Below are positions 24,946 to 33,910 of a stretch of 64,000 nucleotides of DNA, piece after piece (the first letter of the stretch is position 1; each line of letters begins with the position of its first letter). The stretch lies in contig DATKND010000119.1 of NCBI GenBank assembly GCA_035541475.1, positions 1 through 64,000 on the forward strand, in the 5' to 3' direction. Below the pieces are notes generated by a model. That model worked only from the letters and a program-made list of their open reading frames with translations, searched no databases and was not told the DNA's origin. Source of the DNA: DASUFZ01 sp035541475 (GTDB taxonomy: Bacteria; Myxococcota_A; UBA9160; SMWR01). The position numbers were made by a program, and so were the translations under genes.

Positions 24946-27114
24946 ATGCACGTGTCGACCGAACCGAAGATCCGAACGCCGGGCGCCGCCCTCCGGCTCG
25001 CGCTCGCGCTCGCCGTGATCGCGGGCTCGCTCGCCGCGTTCGCGCCGGCGCTGCGCGCGGGCTTCGTCTCGTGGGACGATCCGCTGACCGTCACCGACAA
25101 CTATGCGATCCGCGGCTTCACCGCCGAGAACCTCCACTGGATGGCGACGACCAGCCACGCCGGTCACTACCAGCCGCTCTCGTGGCTCTCGCTCGCGCTG
25201 GACCACGCCGTCTACGGGCTCTCGGCGCCGGATTTCCCCGAGGCCCGCGGCTTCCACGCGACGAACCTGCTGCTGCACGCGGCCGGCGCGCTCGCGCTCT
25301 TCGCCTTCGCGCTGGCGCTCTATGGTCGCGCGCGCGGGCGCGTCGCTGCGAGCGGCGCGCGCGCAATCGCCTTCGCGGCGGCGCTCGCCGCGCTGCTCCA
25401 CGCCGTCCACCCGCTGCGCGCCGAGTCGGTCTGCTGGGTGACCGAGCGCCGCGACGTGCTGTCCGCGCCGTTCTTCCTGCTCGCGCTGCTCGCGTATCTG
25501 CGCGCGACCCCGACCGGGCCCGTGCGTGACGTCCGCCCGGGCTGGCTCGCGCTCTGCACGGGAAGCGCGCTCGCCGCGCTCGCGCTCTGCGCCGCATCGC
25601 TCTCTCTCGCGGACCCGCAACAGCTCGCGCTGCGCGGTCCGGGCGTCGCGGGCCTCGCACTGGCGCTCGCGCTCTGCGCCGTCTCGTGCGTCGCGGCGGC
25701 GCGCGGGGTCGACCCGGGTCGTGCGAGCGGCCGCTCGCTCTGGCTGTGCGCGAGCCTCGCGCTGCTCCTCGTCTCGCTCGGCGCGAAGGCCTGGGGGATC
25801 GTGCTGCCCGCGCTGCTCGTCGTGCTGGATTTCTGGCCGCTCGCGAGATGGCGCGCGGGCGACGCGCGACCGTCTCACCGCGCGCTCCTCGCCTCGCTCG
25901 TCGAGAAGCTGCCCTTCGCGGTGCCCGCGCTGGTCTTCGCGCGACTCGCGGCCTGGGCACAGATGGCGCAGCAGGGACGCCTCGATGTGCTCGCCATCCA
26001 CACGCCCGGCGCGCGCGCGGTGCAGGCGCTCTACGGCCTCTCCTTCTATCCGTGGAAGACGCTCCTCCCGACCGGGCTCGCCCCGCTCTACCCCGTGCCC
26101 GACGAGGTGAGCCTCGCGGAGCCGCGCTTCGCGCTCGGCGCGCTGGCGACGCTCGCGCTCACCGCGCTGGCGCTCGCGCTCCGGCGCCGCGCGCCCGCGC
26201 TGACCGCGATGTGGTTCGCGTACGCGCTGACCGTCGCGCCCGTGCTCGGCGTGCTCCAATCGGGCCCGCAGCTCGTCGCCGACCGCTACGCCTACCTGGC
26301 GGGCATTCCCTTCGCGCTCGCCGCGGGCGCGCTCTGGCTGCATGCGTCGGAGCGCCCGGTGCTGCGCGCCGCAGCGACACTGGCGAGCGTCGCGGCGCTC
26401 GCCGTGCTCGGCGCGCTCGCCTGGAGGCAGTGTGCGATCTGGCGCGACTCGGAGAGCCTCTGGCTGCGCGCCTACGAGAAGGCGCCGGACTCGCCGCTCG
26501 CGGCGCTGAACCTCGGGCTCGTGCGCGCGGAGCAGGCCGCACGCACGCCGGACGCGATGCGGCGGATCGCGCTCCGCGACGAGGCGCTGCGCCTCGTCGG
26601 CGAGGCAGCAGCGCGCCGCCCCGGAAGCGGCCTCTATCGAATGAACGAGGCGATCGTGCTCGCCGACCGCGCGGGCGACCTGAAGGAGCCGGCGCACGGC
26701 GACGATCTCGCGCGCGCCGACCGGCTCGCGAGCGAGGCGATCGCGCAGGGCGAGGCGAGCGGGCTCGTCGATCCCTCCTGGTACTTCCAGCACGGGCGCA
26801 TGCTGGCCGCCGCCGGACGGCAGGACGACGCGGTTGCGCACTACGAGCGCGCGCTGGCGCTGCGGCCCGAGTGGCCCGTGCCGCGGCTCTTTCTCGCCCG
26901 GGCCGAGCTCGACGCCGCGCTGCGCGAGGCGGTCGCTCGCCCCGAAGAAGCGCTCGCGCGCGTCGAGCGCGCGCAGCGCGAGCTCGCGGAGGTCGCGCGC
27001 GCGGCGCCGCCGACGCGCAGCATCGCCGCGGCGCAGGAGTTCGCGTCGACCTTGCGCGAATCGCTGCTGCGGCGGCGAGCTGCGGCGGACGCGCCGACCG
27101 CGCCGGCGCCGTGA
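24946..27114 (+). CDS. GT-C-type membrane glycosyltransferase with C-terminal TPR (TMTC-like)
   Basis: 722 residues. The first luminal/periplasmic loop carries the acidic motif FVSWDDPLTVTDNYAIRGF expected of GT-C enzymes, then YQPLSWLSLALDHAVYG. Roughly eleven membrane helices extend to residue 490 (VAALAVLGALAWRQCAIW). About 200 residues of TPR-like helices follow (YERALALRPEWPVPRLFLAR). Eukaryotic TMTC proteins with this layout O-mannosylate secreted proteins. Lipid-linked sugar to protein or glycan is the likely chemistry here, in the periplasm. Its 3' end meets the M28-like gene one base away. Confidence 0.82.
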   Translation: MHVSTEPKIRTPGAALRLALALAVIAGSLAAFAPALRAGFVSWDDPLTVTDNYAIRGFTAENLHWMATTSHAGHYQPLSWLSLALDHAVYGLSAPDFPEARGFHATNLLLHAAGALALFAFALALYGRARGRVAASGARAIAFAAALAALLHAVHPLRAESVCWVTERRDVLSAPFFLLALLAYLRATPTGPVRDVRPGWLALCTGSALAALALCAASLSLADPQQLALRGPGVAGLALALALCAVSCVAAARGVDPGRASGRSLWLCASLALLLVSLGAKAWGIVLPALLVVLDFWPLARWRAGDARPSHRALLASLVEKLPFAVPALVFARLAAWAQMAQQGRLDVLAIHTPGARAVQALYGLSFYPWKTLLPTGLAPLYPVPDEVSLAEPRFALGALATLALTALALALRRRAPALTAMWFAYALTVAPVLGVLQSGPQLVADRYAYLAGIPFALAAGALWLHASERPVLRAAATLASVAALAVLGALAWRQCAIWRDSESLWLRAYEKAPDSPLAALNLGLVRAEQAARTPDAMRRIALRDEALRLVGEAAARRPGSGLYRMNEAIVLADRAGDLKEPAHGDDLARADRLASEAIAQGEASGLVDPSWYFQHGRMLAAAGRQDDAVAHYERALALRPEWPVPRLFLARAELDAALREAVARPEEALARVERAQRELAEVARAAPPTRSIAAAQEFASTLRESLLRRRAAADAPTAPAP

Positions 27115-27115
27115 C

Positions 27116-28072
27116 TCAGTCCGCGGTGTCGGAGTCCGCGGACTCGGAGCCCGGTTCCGCCTTCGCGGCCCGCTCCTCGCGGATCCGCAAAGTCTCGTCG
27201 AGGTACGCGAGGTAGAGCGACACCAGGCGCGTCGTGTCGTAGTAGGAGGCGAAGTCGATCTTCGAGGTGCTCTTGTCGAGGTAGGGCTCCGCGAGCATGC
27301 GCGCGTTCTCCATGCCGAACGACGTGATCGTGATCGCCGGGATGCCGTAGGAGAGGAATACCTCGGAATCGGTGTTCACGTTCGTGAAGAAGCGCACCGA
27401 CTGGAGCGGCAAGCCGACCGCCTTCGCGACCGATACCAGATCCATGCGCAGGTTGGGATCGGCCTGCGTGCTCCACACGCTGGTGGCGCCGAGGCCGAGC
27501 CCCTTCAGGTCCACCATCGCGCGGATGCGGTCGCGGCGCTCGCCGCCGAGCCGCCGCAGGTAGCCGCGCGCTCCCTGCTCGTTCAGCAGCACGTGGCCGA
27601 AGCCGACGAACACGAACGAGTGGTCGCGCGGCGACGCCGCCAGCGAGCGATAGAGGTGCGCGAGCATCGCCGCGCCGGTCCAGTTGTCGATCACACCGTT
27701 GCCGTCGTCCGGCTTGTCGACGTTGGCGCCGACCACGATCGCGTAGTGCGAGCGGCCGGGCAGCGTGCAGATGACGTTCGGATACGGCGTGCCGCCGTTG
27801 TACACGACCTGCAGATACTCCGAGCCGCAGCCCGCCTGCTGGAAGAGCTGCTTCACGCGCTCGACCCGCTCCATGTTCTTCACCGGCACGTGCATCACGC
27901 TCGCTTCGAGCTGACCCGCGTCGATCGCGCCGGTGCGCACGCGAGTCGGATCGGTCACCGCCACGAACGGCTTCGCGCAGCCACACAGCGCGGCGAGGAC
28001 GCAGAGCGGCGCGACGGCCCGCCCGCGCGGGCGGGCTCGGGCGCGCGACGTTCCGGCGTGTCGCTTCCTCAT
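27116..28072 (-). CDS. M28-like aminopeptidase-fold lipoprotein, metal site degenerate
   Basis: 318 residues. An Arg-rich start and lipobox LCGC (Cys 32) indicate a lipoprotein. The fold follows M28 zinc aminopeptidases: IVVGANVDKPDDG, GVIDNWTGAAML, FVFVGFGHVLLNEQGARGY and TDSEVFLSYGIPAITITSFG. The usual His of GAHxD is Asn (about 117), the Glu-Glu pair is Asn-Glu (NEQG) and the late His is Ser. Only some ligands remain, so it may be a binding or scaffolding protein rather than a peptidase. Last gene of the long minus-strand run. Confidence 0.75.
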   Translation of the reverse strand: MRKRHAGTSRARARPRGRAVAPLCVLAALCGCAKPFVAVTDPTRVRTGAIDAGQLEASVMHVPVKNMERVERVKQLFQQAGCGSEYLQVVYNGGTPYPNVICTLPGRSHYAIVVGANVDKPDDGNGVIDNWTGAAMLAHLYRSLAASPRDHSFVFVGFGHVLLNEQGARGYLRRLGGERRDRIRAMVDLKGLGLGATSVWSTQADPNLRMDLVSVAKAVGLPLQSVRFFTNVNTDSEVFLSYGIPAITITSFGMENARMLAEPYLDKSTSKIDFASYYDTTRLVSLYLAYLDETLRIREERAAKAEPGSESADSDTAD

Positions 28073-28100
28073 GGCGATCCTCCCGCGCGACCCGAGGCTA

Positions 28101-29687
28101 TCACGGGCCGAAGCGGTAGACGTAGATGGAATACCCGATGCGGTCGACCGGCTCGTACTTCGAGAGCCAGTCGGAGTCGGCGCCCTCGAGGGCCTCGAGC
28201 TTCCGGAAGTACGCCAGGTAGTGGGCGCTGATCGCGTAGAGGCCCGGGCGCGGGTGCTCCACGTCGGCGAGATCGAAGGGCTCCGCGCGCACGCCGTAGG
28301 CCGACGGCTCGGCGCTGCCGAAGTAGTCGAGGCGCAGCACCTCCTGCGGCGCATGCTCGCGCTGCCAGGCGGCGAGCCGCGGCAGCTCCTGCCCCCAGTC
28401 GACGTTGCTCTCGTCGGTGACGCGGGGCCCCGCGGCGCTCCCGCCGACCGCCTCGTTCAGGTACGCCAGGTGGTGTGGCCACGCGCGCACCGCCTCGAAC
28501 GCGGAGCCGGCGAGCAGCAGCCCCGCGAGCCACGCGACCGCGCGCGCCCGCGGCGCCGCGAAGGCCAGCGCGGCGAACGAGAGCAGGAAGGGCAGCGCCG
28601 GCAGCACACGCCGGATGCCCGGGTTCGTGATGTCGAAGAACGATGCTGCCAGCACGACCGCCGGCGGCAGCAGCACGAAGGCAACCCGCTCGGGCGCCGC
28701 GCTGCGGCGCGCGCGCCAGCCGGCCAGCGCGATCAATCCGAGCGTCGGGAGAGGCGTCTTGATCAGCACTGACACCACGGCGTGGTACCAGAAGGGCCGC
28801 GTCGAGACGTGGCCGAAGAGGTAGAAGGCGTAGTGGCTCGCGATCTCCGGGTAGATCCGGAAGACGCCCCGCCAGTAGCGATCCGGGCGGAACGCGAGCC
28901 CGTAGCCGAGGCCGATCACCGCGAAGGCCAGCCCCGTCACGACGGCCAGGGTGCCCGCGAGCTCGGCGGCCGCGATGCGGTCCCGACAGCATCGCCACGC
29001 GACGAGCCCGAGCAGGGCGAAGATCGGCAGCAGCAGCAGCGCGGTGTACTTCGTCAGCAGCGCCAGACCGGTGACGACGCCGCACACCAGCGCGCGTGCG
29101 GGTCCCGGCCGCTCGACACAGCGCCACAGGCAGAAGACCGCAGCGAACATGCCTGCCGCGCAGCCGAGGTCCTCCGTCGCCAGGCGCGCGTGCGCGACCA
29201 GGTTCGGGCACAGCACCACCAGCGCCGCTGCCGCGAGCCCGGGCGCCACACCGAAGAGTCGCCGCGTGAATGCGAAGGCGCAGAGCACCAGGCTCGCGCC
29301 GATCGCGATCGTCGGCCCGCGAGCCAGCGCCGCCATGCGCAGCGGGTCGTTGCCGCTCGCGAAGAAGAATTCGCGCCCGTAGGTCGCGCGCGGGTTCGGC
29401 GACCGGAGGAAGCGCGGGTCTCCGGCCGGCGGCGCGTGCACGCCCTGCCCCAGCAGCGGCAGCGCGCTGAGCTTCTGGAGCAGCGGCGGATGGTCGGCGT
29501 TGAGCTGGTAGTCGCCCTGCACGAGGTTCGCATAGCCCGCGGCGATGTAGCCCGGCTCGTCCCAGGTCAGCGACTCGTCGCGGCTCGCGACGAGCTCCAT
29601 GACCGCGAAGACGACCCCGCAGAGCAGCGCCGCGATCCAGGCCAGGCGCTCTTGCGGGGCGCGCGCGCGCCCGCCGGAAGAAGTCAC
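28101..29687 (-). CDS. GT-C-type membrane glycosyltransferase (ArnT/PMT-like)
   Basis: 528 residues from GTG 29687, 5 nt after the upstream stop. ESLTWDEPGYIAAGYANLV after the first helix supplies the catalytic-type Asp/Glu pair, and NADHPPLLQKLSALPLL is the PMT-like second motif. About ten helices follow. A C-terminal periplasmic segment contains ESNVDWGQELPRLAAWQ, a signature shared with the products at 31976 and 51851. It probably uses a polyprenyl-phosphate sugar donor. Acceptor unknown. Confidence 0.85.
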   Translation of the reverse strand: MTSSGGRARAPQERLAWIAALLCGVVFAVMELVASRDESLTWDEPGYIAAGYANLVQGDYQLNADHPPLLQKLSALPLLGQGVHAPPAGDPRFLRSPNPRATYGREFFFASGNDPLRMAALARGPTIAIGASLVLCAFAFTRRLFGVAPGLAAAALVVLCPNLVAHARLATEDLGCAAGMFAAVFCLWRCVERPGPARALVCGVVTGLALLTKYTALLLLPIFALLGLVAWRCCRDRIAAAELAGTLAVVTGLAFAVIGLGYGLAFRPDRYWRGVFRIYPEIASHYAFYLFGHVSTRPFWYHAVVSVLIKTPLPTLGLIALAGWRARRSAAPERVAFVLLPPAVVLAASFFDITNPGIRRVLPALPFLLSFAALAFAAPRARAVAWLAGLLLAGSAFEAVRAWPHHLAYLNEAVGGSAAGPRVTDESNVDWGQELPRLAAWQREHAPQEVLRLDYFGSAEPSAYGVRAEPFDLADVEHPRPGLYAISAHYLAYFRKLEALEGADSDWLSKYEPVDRIGYSIYVYRFGP

Positions 29688-29692
29688 GAGGC

Positions 29693-30706
29693 CTAGCTGC
29701 CGGATCCGTGCGCGGAGGCGGACTGCGCGAGCGTGTCCGCCAGGCGGTCGATCTGCGGATTGCGGGGGTCGAGACGGCGCGCGGCATCGAGATGCCAGGC
29801 CGCGCGCTGCAGGTCGCCGGCCCGCAGGAAGAGCGCGACCAGGTTGAGGTGGGCCGACTGGATGCCCCTCTCGAGCGCGATCGCCTTCTCGTAGGCCTGA
29901 CGCGCATGGGTGTCGTCGCCGAGGCGCGCGCGAGCGACGCCGAGGTTGTTCCAGGCGCGGGCGTGCGCCGGGTGGACGCGCGTCGCGAGCTCGAAGTTGC
30001 GCGCCGCGAGGTCCCACGGGATCGGCAGCCCCTGCTGCTCCGCGCGGTGGAGGATCTCGTAGCCGCGGTTGTTGTAGAAGTGCGCCAGCGCCTCGAAGTC
30101 GTCGATCGCGCGGACGCGTCGCGCGCGCGCGAGCCGCCCGGAGAAGTCGACGAACAGGCGCTGCTCGCCCGACCCGATCACCGCGGCCACGTGATCGGCC
30201 TGCACCGTGAGGTCGCCCTCCATCCGCCACTGCGGATCGGCCACGATCACCTCGAGATAGTGCGCCTTCATCCCGAGTCCGCGGGCGAGGCCGATCAAGG
30301 TCGAGGAGAGCGCGAGGCAGTTGCCGGCGCCGCGCGCGAGCGTCTCCTTCGCGGTGCCGGAGGTGGCCCATTCATAGCGGAGATCGAAGCCATCCGGATC
30401 GCTGAGCGACGAGACGAGCGCCTCGCCCCGGCTGTCCTCGTCCGCGACGCCGTCGACGATCGCGCGCGCGCGCGCGATGGCGGGCTCGTCGACCTCGAAG
30501 GGCACGACCACGTCGGCGGGATCGAGGTGGACGCGGCGCGCGAGCTCGCGGCGCATGCCGGCCGGCGTGAAGTCGTAGGGCGACACGTGCGCGCAGGCGG
30601 CCAGCCCAGGGAGCGCGGAGATCGCGCCGAGGAGTGCACGGGCCCGCGCCGGGCGGCGCGTGATCGCGCTTCGCGGCGCGTGCCGGTTGCCAGAGGGCGG
30701 CGCCAT
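29693..30706 (-). CDS. Lipoprotein with transglutaminase-like domain and TPRs
   Basis: 337 residues. Lipobox LAAC (Cys 38). Residues about 90-195 resemble a transglutaminase-like/papain-fold domain: ARGAGNCLALSSTLIGLARG (Cys 130), ADHVAAVI (His 172) and LFVDFSG (Asp 187) make a plausible Cys-His-Asp triad. Residues 215-325 are TPR helices (NNLGVARARLGDDTHARQAY). It could be a periplasmic peptidase or amide-handling enzyme, or a degenerate scaffold. It lies between two GT-C genes of the same run. Confidence 0.75.
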   Translation of the reverse strand: MAPPSGNRHAPRSAITRRPARARALLGAISALPGLAACAHVSPYDFTPAGMRRELARRVHLDPADVVVPFEVDEPAIARARAIVDGVADEDSRGEALVSSLSDPDGFDLRYEWATSGTAKETLARGAGNCLALSSTLIGLARGLGMKAHYLEVIVADPQWRMEGDLTVQADHVAAVIGSGEQRLFVDFSGRLARARRVRAIDDFEALAHFYNNRGYEILHRAEQQGLPIPWDLAARNFELATRVHPAHARAWNNLGVARARLGDDTHARQAYEKAIALERGIQSAHLNLVALFLRAGDLQRAAWHLDAARRLDPRNPQIDRLADTLAQSASAHGSGS

Positions 30707-30745
30707 CGCTCGATCATCATAACCCGACGCGAGCGTGAAGCGGGT

Positions 30746-31966
30746 CTACGGATTTGCGGACAGACCTCGGAGGTAGAGGAGCGGCGCGGTCATCGGATCG
30801 TAGAGCCCGGCGTCGACGAAGATCGCGCGGAAGGACAGCCAGCCCGAGAGGCAGAGCAGCGCGATGCAGGCGGCAGCCAGGGCGAGGCGTCCGCGCGAAG
30901 AGTCCGCCCCGGTCAGCGAGAAGACGAGCCAGGCGGCGAGCGCGCGCAGCGGGACCTCGCACAGCGAGACGTAGCGCACGTTCTTCGTGAAGGGCGCGTA
31001 CGCCGCGACCAGGCTCGCGAGCGCGAGCCCGAGCCACACGACGGCGTCGCCGGGCTTGCGCTCCCGCAGCCGCAGCGCCGCGGGGCCGAGCGCCGCGATC
31101 CCGAGCAGGGTCGGCCAGGGCGAGAGCAGCAGCAGGTCGATCGCGTAGCGATACCAGGGGCCGCGACCGAGCTCCTGCGCGTAGGCGTTGCTCGTAGGCG
31201 ACACCAGGATGATGCGCCCGATCGCCGCGACGGTGGCGGCGTCGCCGGCCGCGAGCCACCAGAGCGCGGCGCAGGTCGCGAGCGCGCCGGCTGTCGCGAG
31301 CGCGAAACGCCCGAGAGGCAGCCCGCGGCCGGCCATGCGCTCGTAGGCGGCGATCGCCGCGCACGGCAGCAGCAGCAACACGGTCGTCTCCTTGATCAGC
31401 ACGCCCGCCGCGAGGGCGATCGCGAAGCGCGCGAGCGCGCCGCGTCGCTCCGGCGCGCCGAGCCAGGCGCAGAAGCTCCACAGCACGAAGAGTCCGGCGA
31501 GTGTCGCGGGCCCATCCACCCACGCGCGTCGCGCGACGCCGAGGAGGAGCGGCGAGAACCCGATCAGCGCGCTCCCCGCGAGGGCCCTGCGGGGCCCGAC
31601 CAGCCCGCGTAAGAAGAGATAGGAAGCGGCCACCACCCCCACGTGGCAGGCCAGCGAGAGCAGCGAGAGCGACGCGAAGCCGACGCCGAAGATCTCGCTC
31701 CAGCCCATCGCGAGCAGGATGAAGCCGAGTCGCAGCGGATTCGGGTAGAGCCAGCGCGCGGGCTCCGCCGCGTAGTCCGCGAAGAGCTGGCGGAAGCCCG
31801 CGAGTCCTTGCTCCGCGATGTGCCCGGCGTACGCGACGTAGTACGCCTCGTCGGGATTCTCGGCGTACCGCACCGAGCCGAGAGTCGAGGCGACGAGCGC
31901 GCCGACCGAGAGCGCGAGCAGGGCGGCGCCCGCGTCGGCGACACGCGATCGCGACGTCTCGCGCAT
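30746..31966 (-). CDS. GT-C-type membrane glycosyltransferase
   Basis: 406 residues and ten or so membrane helices. The first loop reads RYAENPDEAYYVAYAGHIAE, with the paired acidic residues of GT-C enzymes. WLYPNPLRLGFILLAM and LIGFSPLLLGVARRAWVDGP correspond to PMT_2-type helices. There is no large C-terminal soluble domain. It follows the 644-residue paralogue after 9 nt. Substrate unknown. Confidence 0.8.
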   Translation of the reverse strand: MRETSRSRVADAGAALLALSVGALVASTLGSVRYAENPDEAYYVAYAGHIAEQGLAGFRQLFADYAAEPARWLYPNPLRLGFILLAMGWSEIFGVGFASLSLLSLACHVGVVAASYLFLRGLVGPRRALAGSALIGFSPLLLGVARRAWVDGPATLAGLFVLWSFCAWLGAPERRGALARFAIALAAGVLIKETTVLLLLPCAAIAAYERMAGRGLPLGRFALATAGALATCAALWWLAAGDAATVAAIGRIILVSPTSNAYAQELGRGPWYRYAIDLLLLSPWPTLLGIAALGPAALRLRERKPGDAVVWLGLALASLVAAYAPFTKNVRYVSLCEVPLRALAAWLVFSLTGADSSRGRLALAAACIALLCLSGWLSFRAIFVDAGLYDPMTAPLLYLRGLSANP

Positions 31967-31975
31967 GCGCGCGGC

Positions 31976-33910
31976 CTAACCGCTTCCGGCGCGCCGCGAT
32001 CCGGGCGCGAGCGCCGCCGCGAGCTCCGCGGCGTCGACGCGGTAGACGAGGATCGAGTCCGCGACGCGCTCGTCCGGCGGCCGCCCGCGCAGCGCCGACG
32101 CGAGCTTCGCGAACTGCGTGCGCAGCCGCTGCCACTCGAGCCGCTCGCGTTCGGCCCGAGGCGCGTCGACACCGACCGGCGACGCGAGCAGCGCGTCGAG
32201 CGCGGCGAGCCGCGACTCCTGCTCCGGGCCCCAGGCGCCGCGCAGCTCCGGCTCGAGATAGACCCCTTGGAGCATGGTGGCGCTGAACACATAGCGGCCC
32301 GGGCCGAGCTCGCGCGCGCGCAGCGAGGGATCCGCGTCGAAGAATCCCGGCAGCCGCTCACAGTCCACGCCGTGCCGCTCGGGCAACGCGCTGCCGAAGT
32401 AGGAGAGATAGCAGCGCTCGCGATCGCCGCGGGCGCGGAGATCGGAGAGATGGCGGGCGAGCGCCGGCAGGTCCTGTCCCCAGTCGAGGTTGCTGTCCGC
32501 CAGCAGCCGGTAGCCCGCCGCGGGACCGCCGGCCGCCTGGTTCACGAAGGAGAGGTAGTGTGGCCAGGCCGCCAGCGACTCGACCACAGCGGCCGCGCAG
32601 GCGAGCGACACCGCCGCGCGACCCGCCCGCGTGTCGCACCAGCGCACGGCGGCGCCGGCGAGGATCAGCGCGGGCGGCAGCATGGGCAGCAGGTGTCGGA
32701 TGCCGATCTGGATGCTCGAGGCGAGGCTCGCCGCGCCGTAGACCCCGATCAGGATCCAGAGCGGCGCGGCGCCTTGCCCGACGCGCGTCGGCGTCGCCGC
32801 GGACGCGCGCGCGCGCAGACCGGCGGCCGCGGCGAGCGCCAGCACCGCGAGCGTGCCGAGCGGCATCTTCAGCGCCGCGCAGTACGGGAAGAACCACCAC
32901 CAGCCGCCGCTCGAGGTCCGGCCGGCGGCGAAGGCGACGCGATCGCGCGCGGTCGCGAAGGCGTAGCCGACGCCGTGCAGCCAGGTCTCCGGGAGCCAGT
33001 GTCCTTCGCGCGCGACGCGCAGGAGCGTCGGAAGGGCGCCCGGCGCGGCATCGATGCGCGACCAGTCGAGCGGCGCCGCGGCGGCGGCCGGCGCGCGGAA
33101 GGCGAGCCCGTGCGCGACCCACACGAGCGCGAGCGCGAGCACGAGCACACCGCCCGCAGCGCCGAGCGCACGCTCCGCGCGTGCGCCGCCCGGGCGCGCT
33201 TCCGAATCCGGCCGCGCGATGCGCCAGAGCGCCAGCAGCGCGAGCATCGGCACGAACAGCAGCGAGGTCGCCTTGCAGAGCAGCAGAAGCCCGGCCGCGA
33301 GTCCGGCGATCCCGACGCGCAGAAGCGTCGGGCGCGCGAGCGCGGCCGACGCGGCCCCGACCGCAACCAGGAAGGCGAGCGCGGTCGGCAGGTCCGACGT
33401 GACGAGGCGCCCGTGCGCCAGCACGTTGGGGCAGACCGCGTAGAGCGACAGCGAGATCAGCGCGCCGCCCGCGCCGTGGAGGCGCCACGACCAGAGATAC
33501 ACCACCGCGCCGAGCGCGACGGTCAGCGCGAGCACCATGCGGCGCGCGGGGCGCAGCACCGCGTCCGGGTCGCGGCCGCCCGCGTAGAGCAGCGAGCGCC
33601 CGAGCTGCCAGACGTCGGCCTCCGACCACGACGAGGCGTCGGCGTCGAGCGCGCCGCCGCCCCGCCAGAGCGGCAGCGCTGCCCACATCTGCGGCGCGAC
33701 GCCCGTGCCCTGATCGAGGCGGAAGTCGCCCGTCGATAGGTGCGCGAGCCCGGCCGCGAGATGGAGCGGCTCGTCGAACGCGGGTCCGTCGCGCGCGGCG
33801 CTCGTGTCGGCGAGCGCCGCCATGCCCGCGAGCAGAGCGAACGCGAGCGCGTGCGGCGCGAGCGAGCGAAGGGTCCCGGCGGACGCCGGCCCCGGCCTCG
33901 AGACGGTCAC
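31976..33910 (-). CDS. GT-C-type membrane glycosyltransferase with SNLDWGQ-type C-terminal domain
   Basis: 644 residues. The GT-C motif DGPAFDEPLHLAAGLAHLST is near residue 40. About ten helices follow, with VAHGLAFR... and YCAALKMPLGTLAVLALAAA in the core. The C-terminal part has LADSNLDWGQDLPALARHLS, then CYLSYFGSALPERHGVD, the periplasmic module shared with the products at 28101 and 51851. GTG start immediately follows the TGA of the response regulator, reading on the same strand in the order regulator, then transferase. Confidence 0.85.
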   Translation of the reverse strand: MTVSRPGPASAGTLRSLAPHALAFALLAGMAALADTSAARDGPAFDEPLHLAAGLAHLSTGDFRLDQGTGVAPQMWAALPLWRGGGALDADASSWSEADVWQLGRSLLYAGGRDPDAVLRPARRMVLALTVALGAVVYLWSWRLHGAGGALISLSLYAVCPNVLAHGRLVTSDLPTALAFLVAVGAASAALARPTLLRVGIAGLAAGLLLLCKATSLLFVPMLALLALWRIARPDSEARPGGARAERALGAAGGVLVLALALVWVAHGLAFRAPAAAAAPLDWSRIDAAPGALPTLLRVAREGHWLPETWLHGVGYAFATARDRVAFAAGRTSSGGWWWFFPYCAALKMPLGTLAVLALAAAAGLRARASAATPTRVGQGAAPLWILIGVYGAASLASSIQIGIRHLLPMLPPALILAGAAVRWCDTRAGRAAVSLACAAAVVESLAAWPHYLSFVNQAAGGPAAGYRLLADSNLDWGQDLPALARHLSDLRARGDRERCYLSYFGSALPERHGVDCERLPGFFDADPSLRARELGPGRYVFSATMLQGVYLEPELRGAWGPEQESRLAALDALLASPVGVDAPRAERERLEWQRLRTQFAKLASALRGRPPDERVADSILVYRVDAAELAAALAPGSRRAGSG

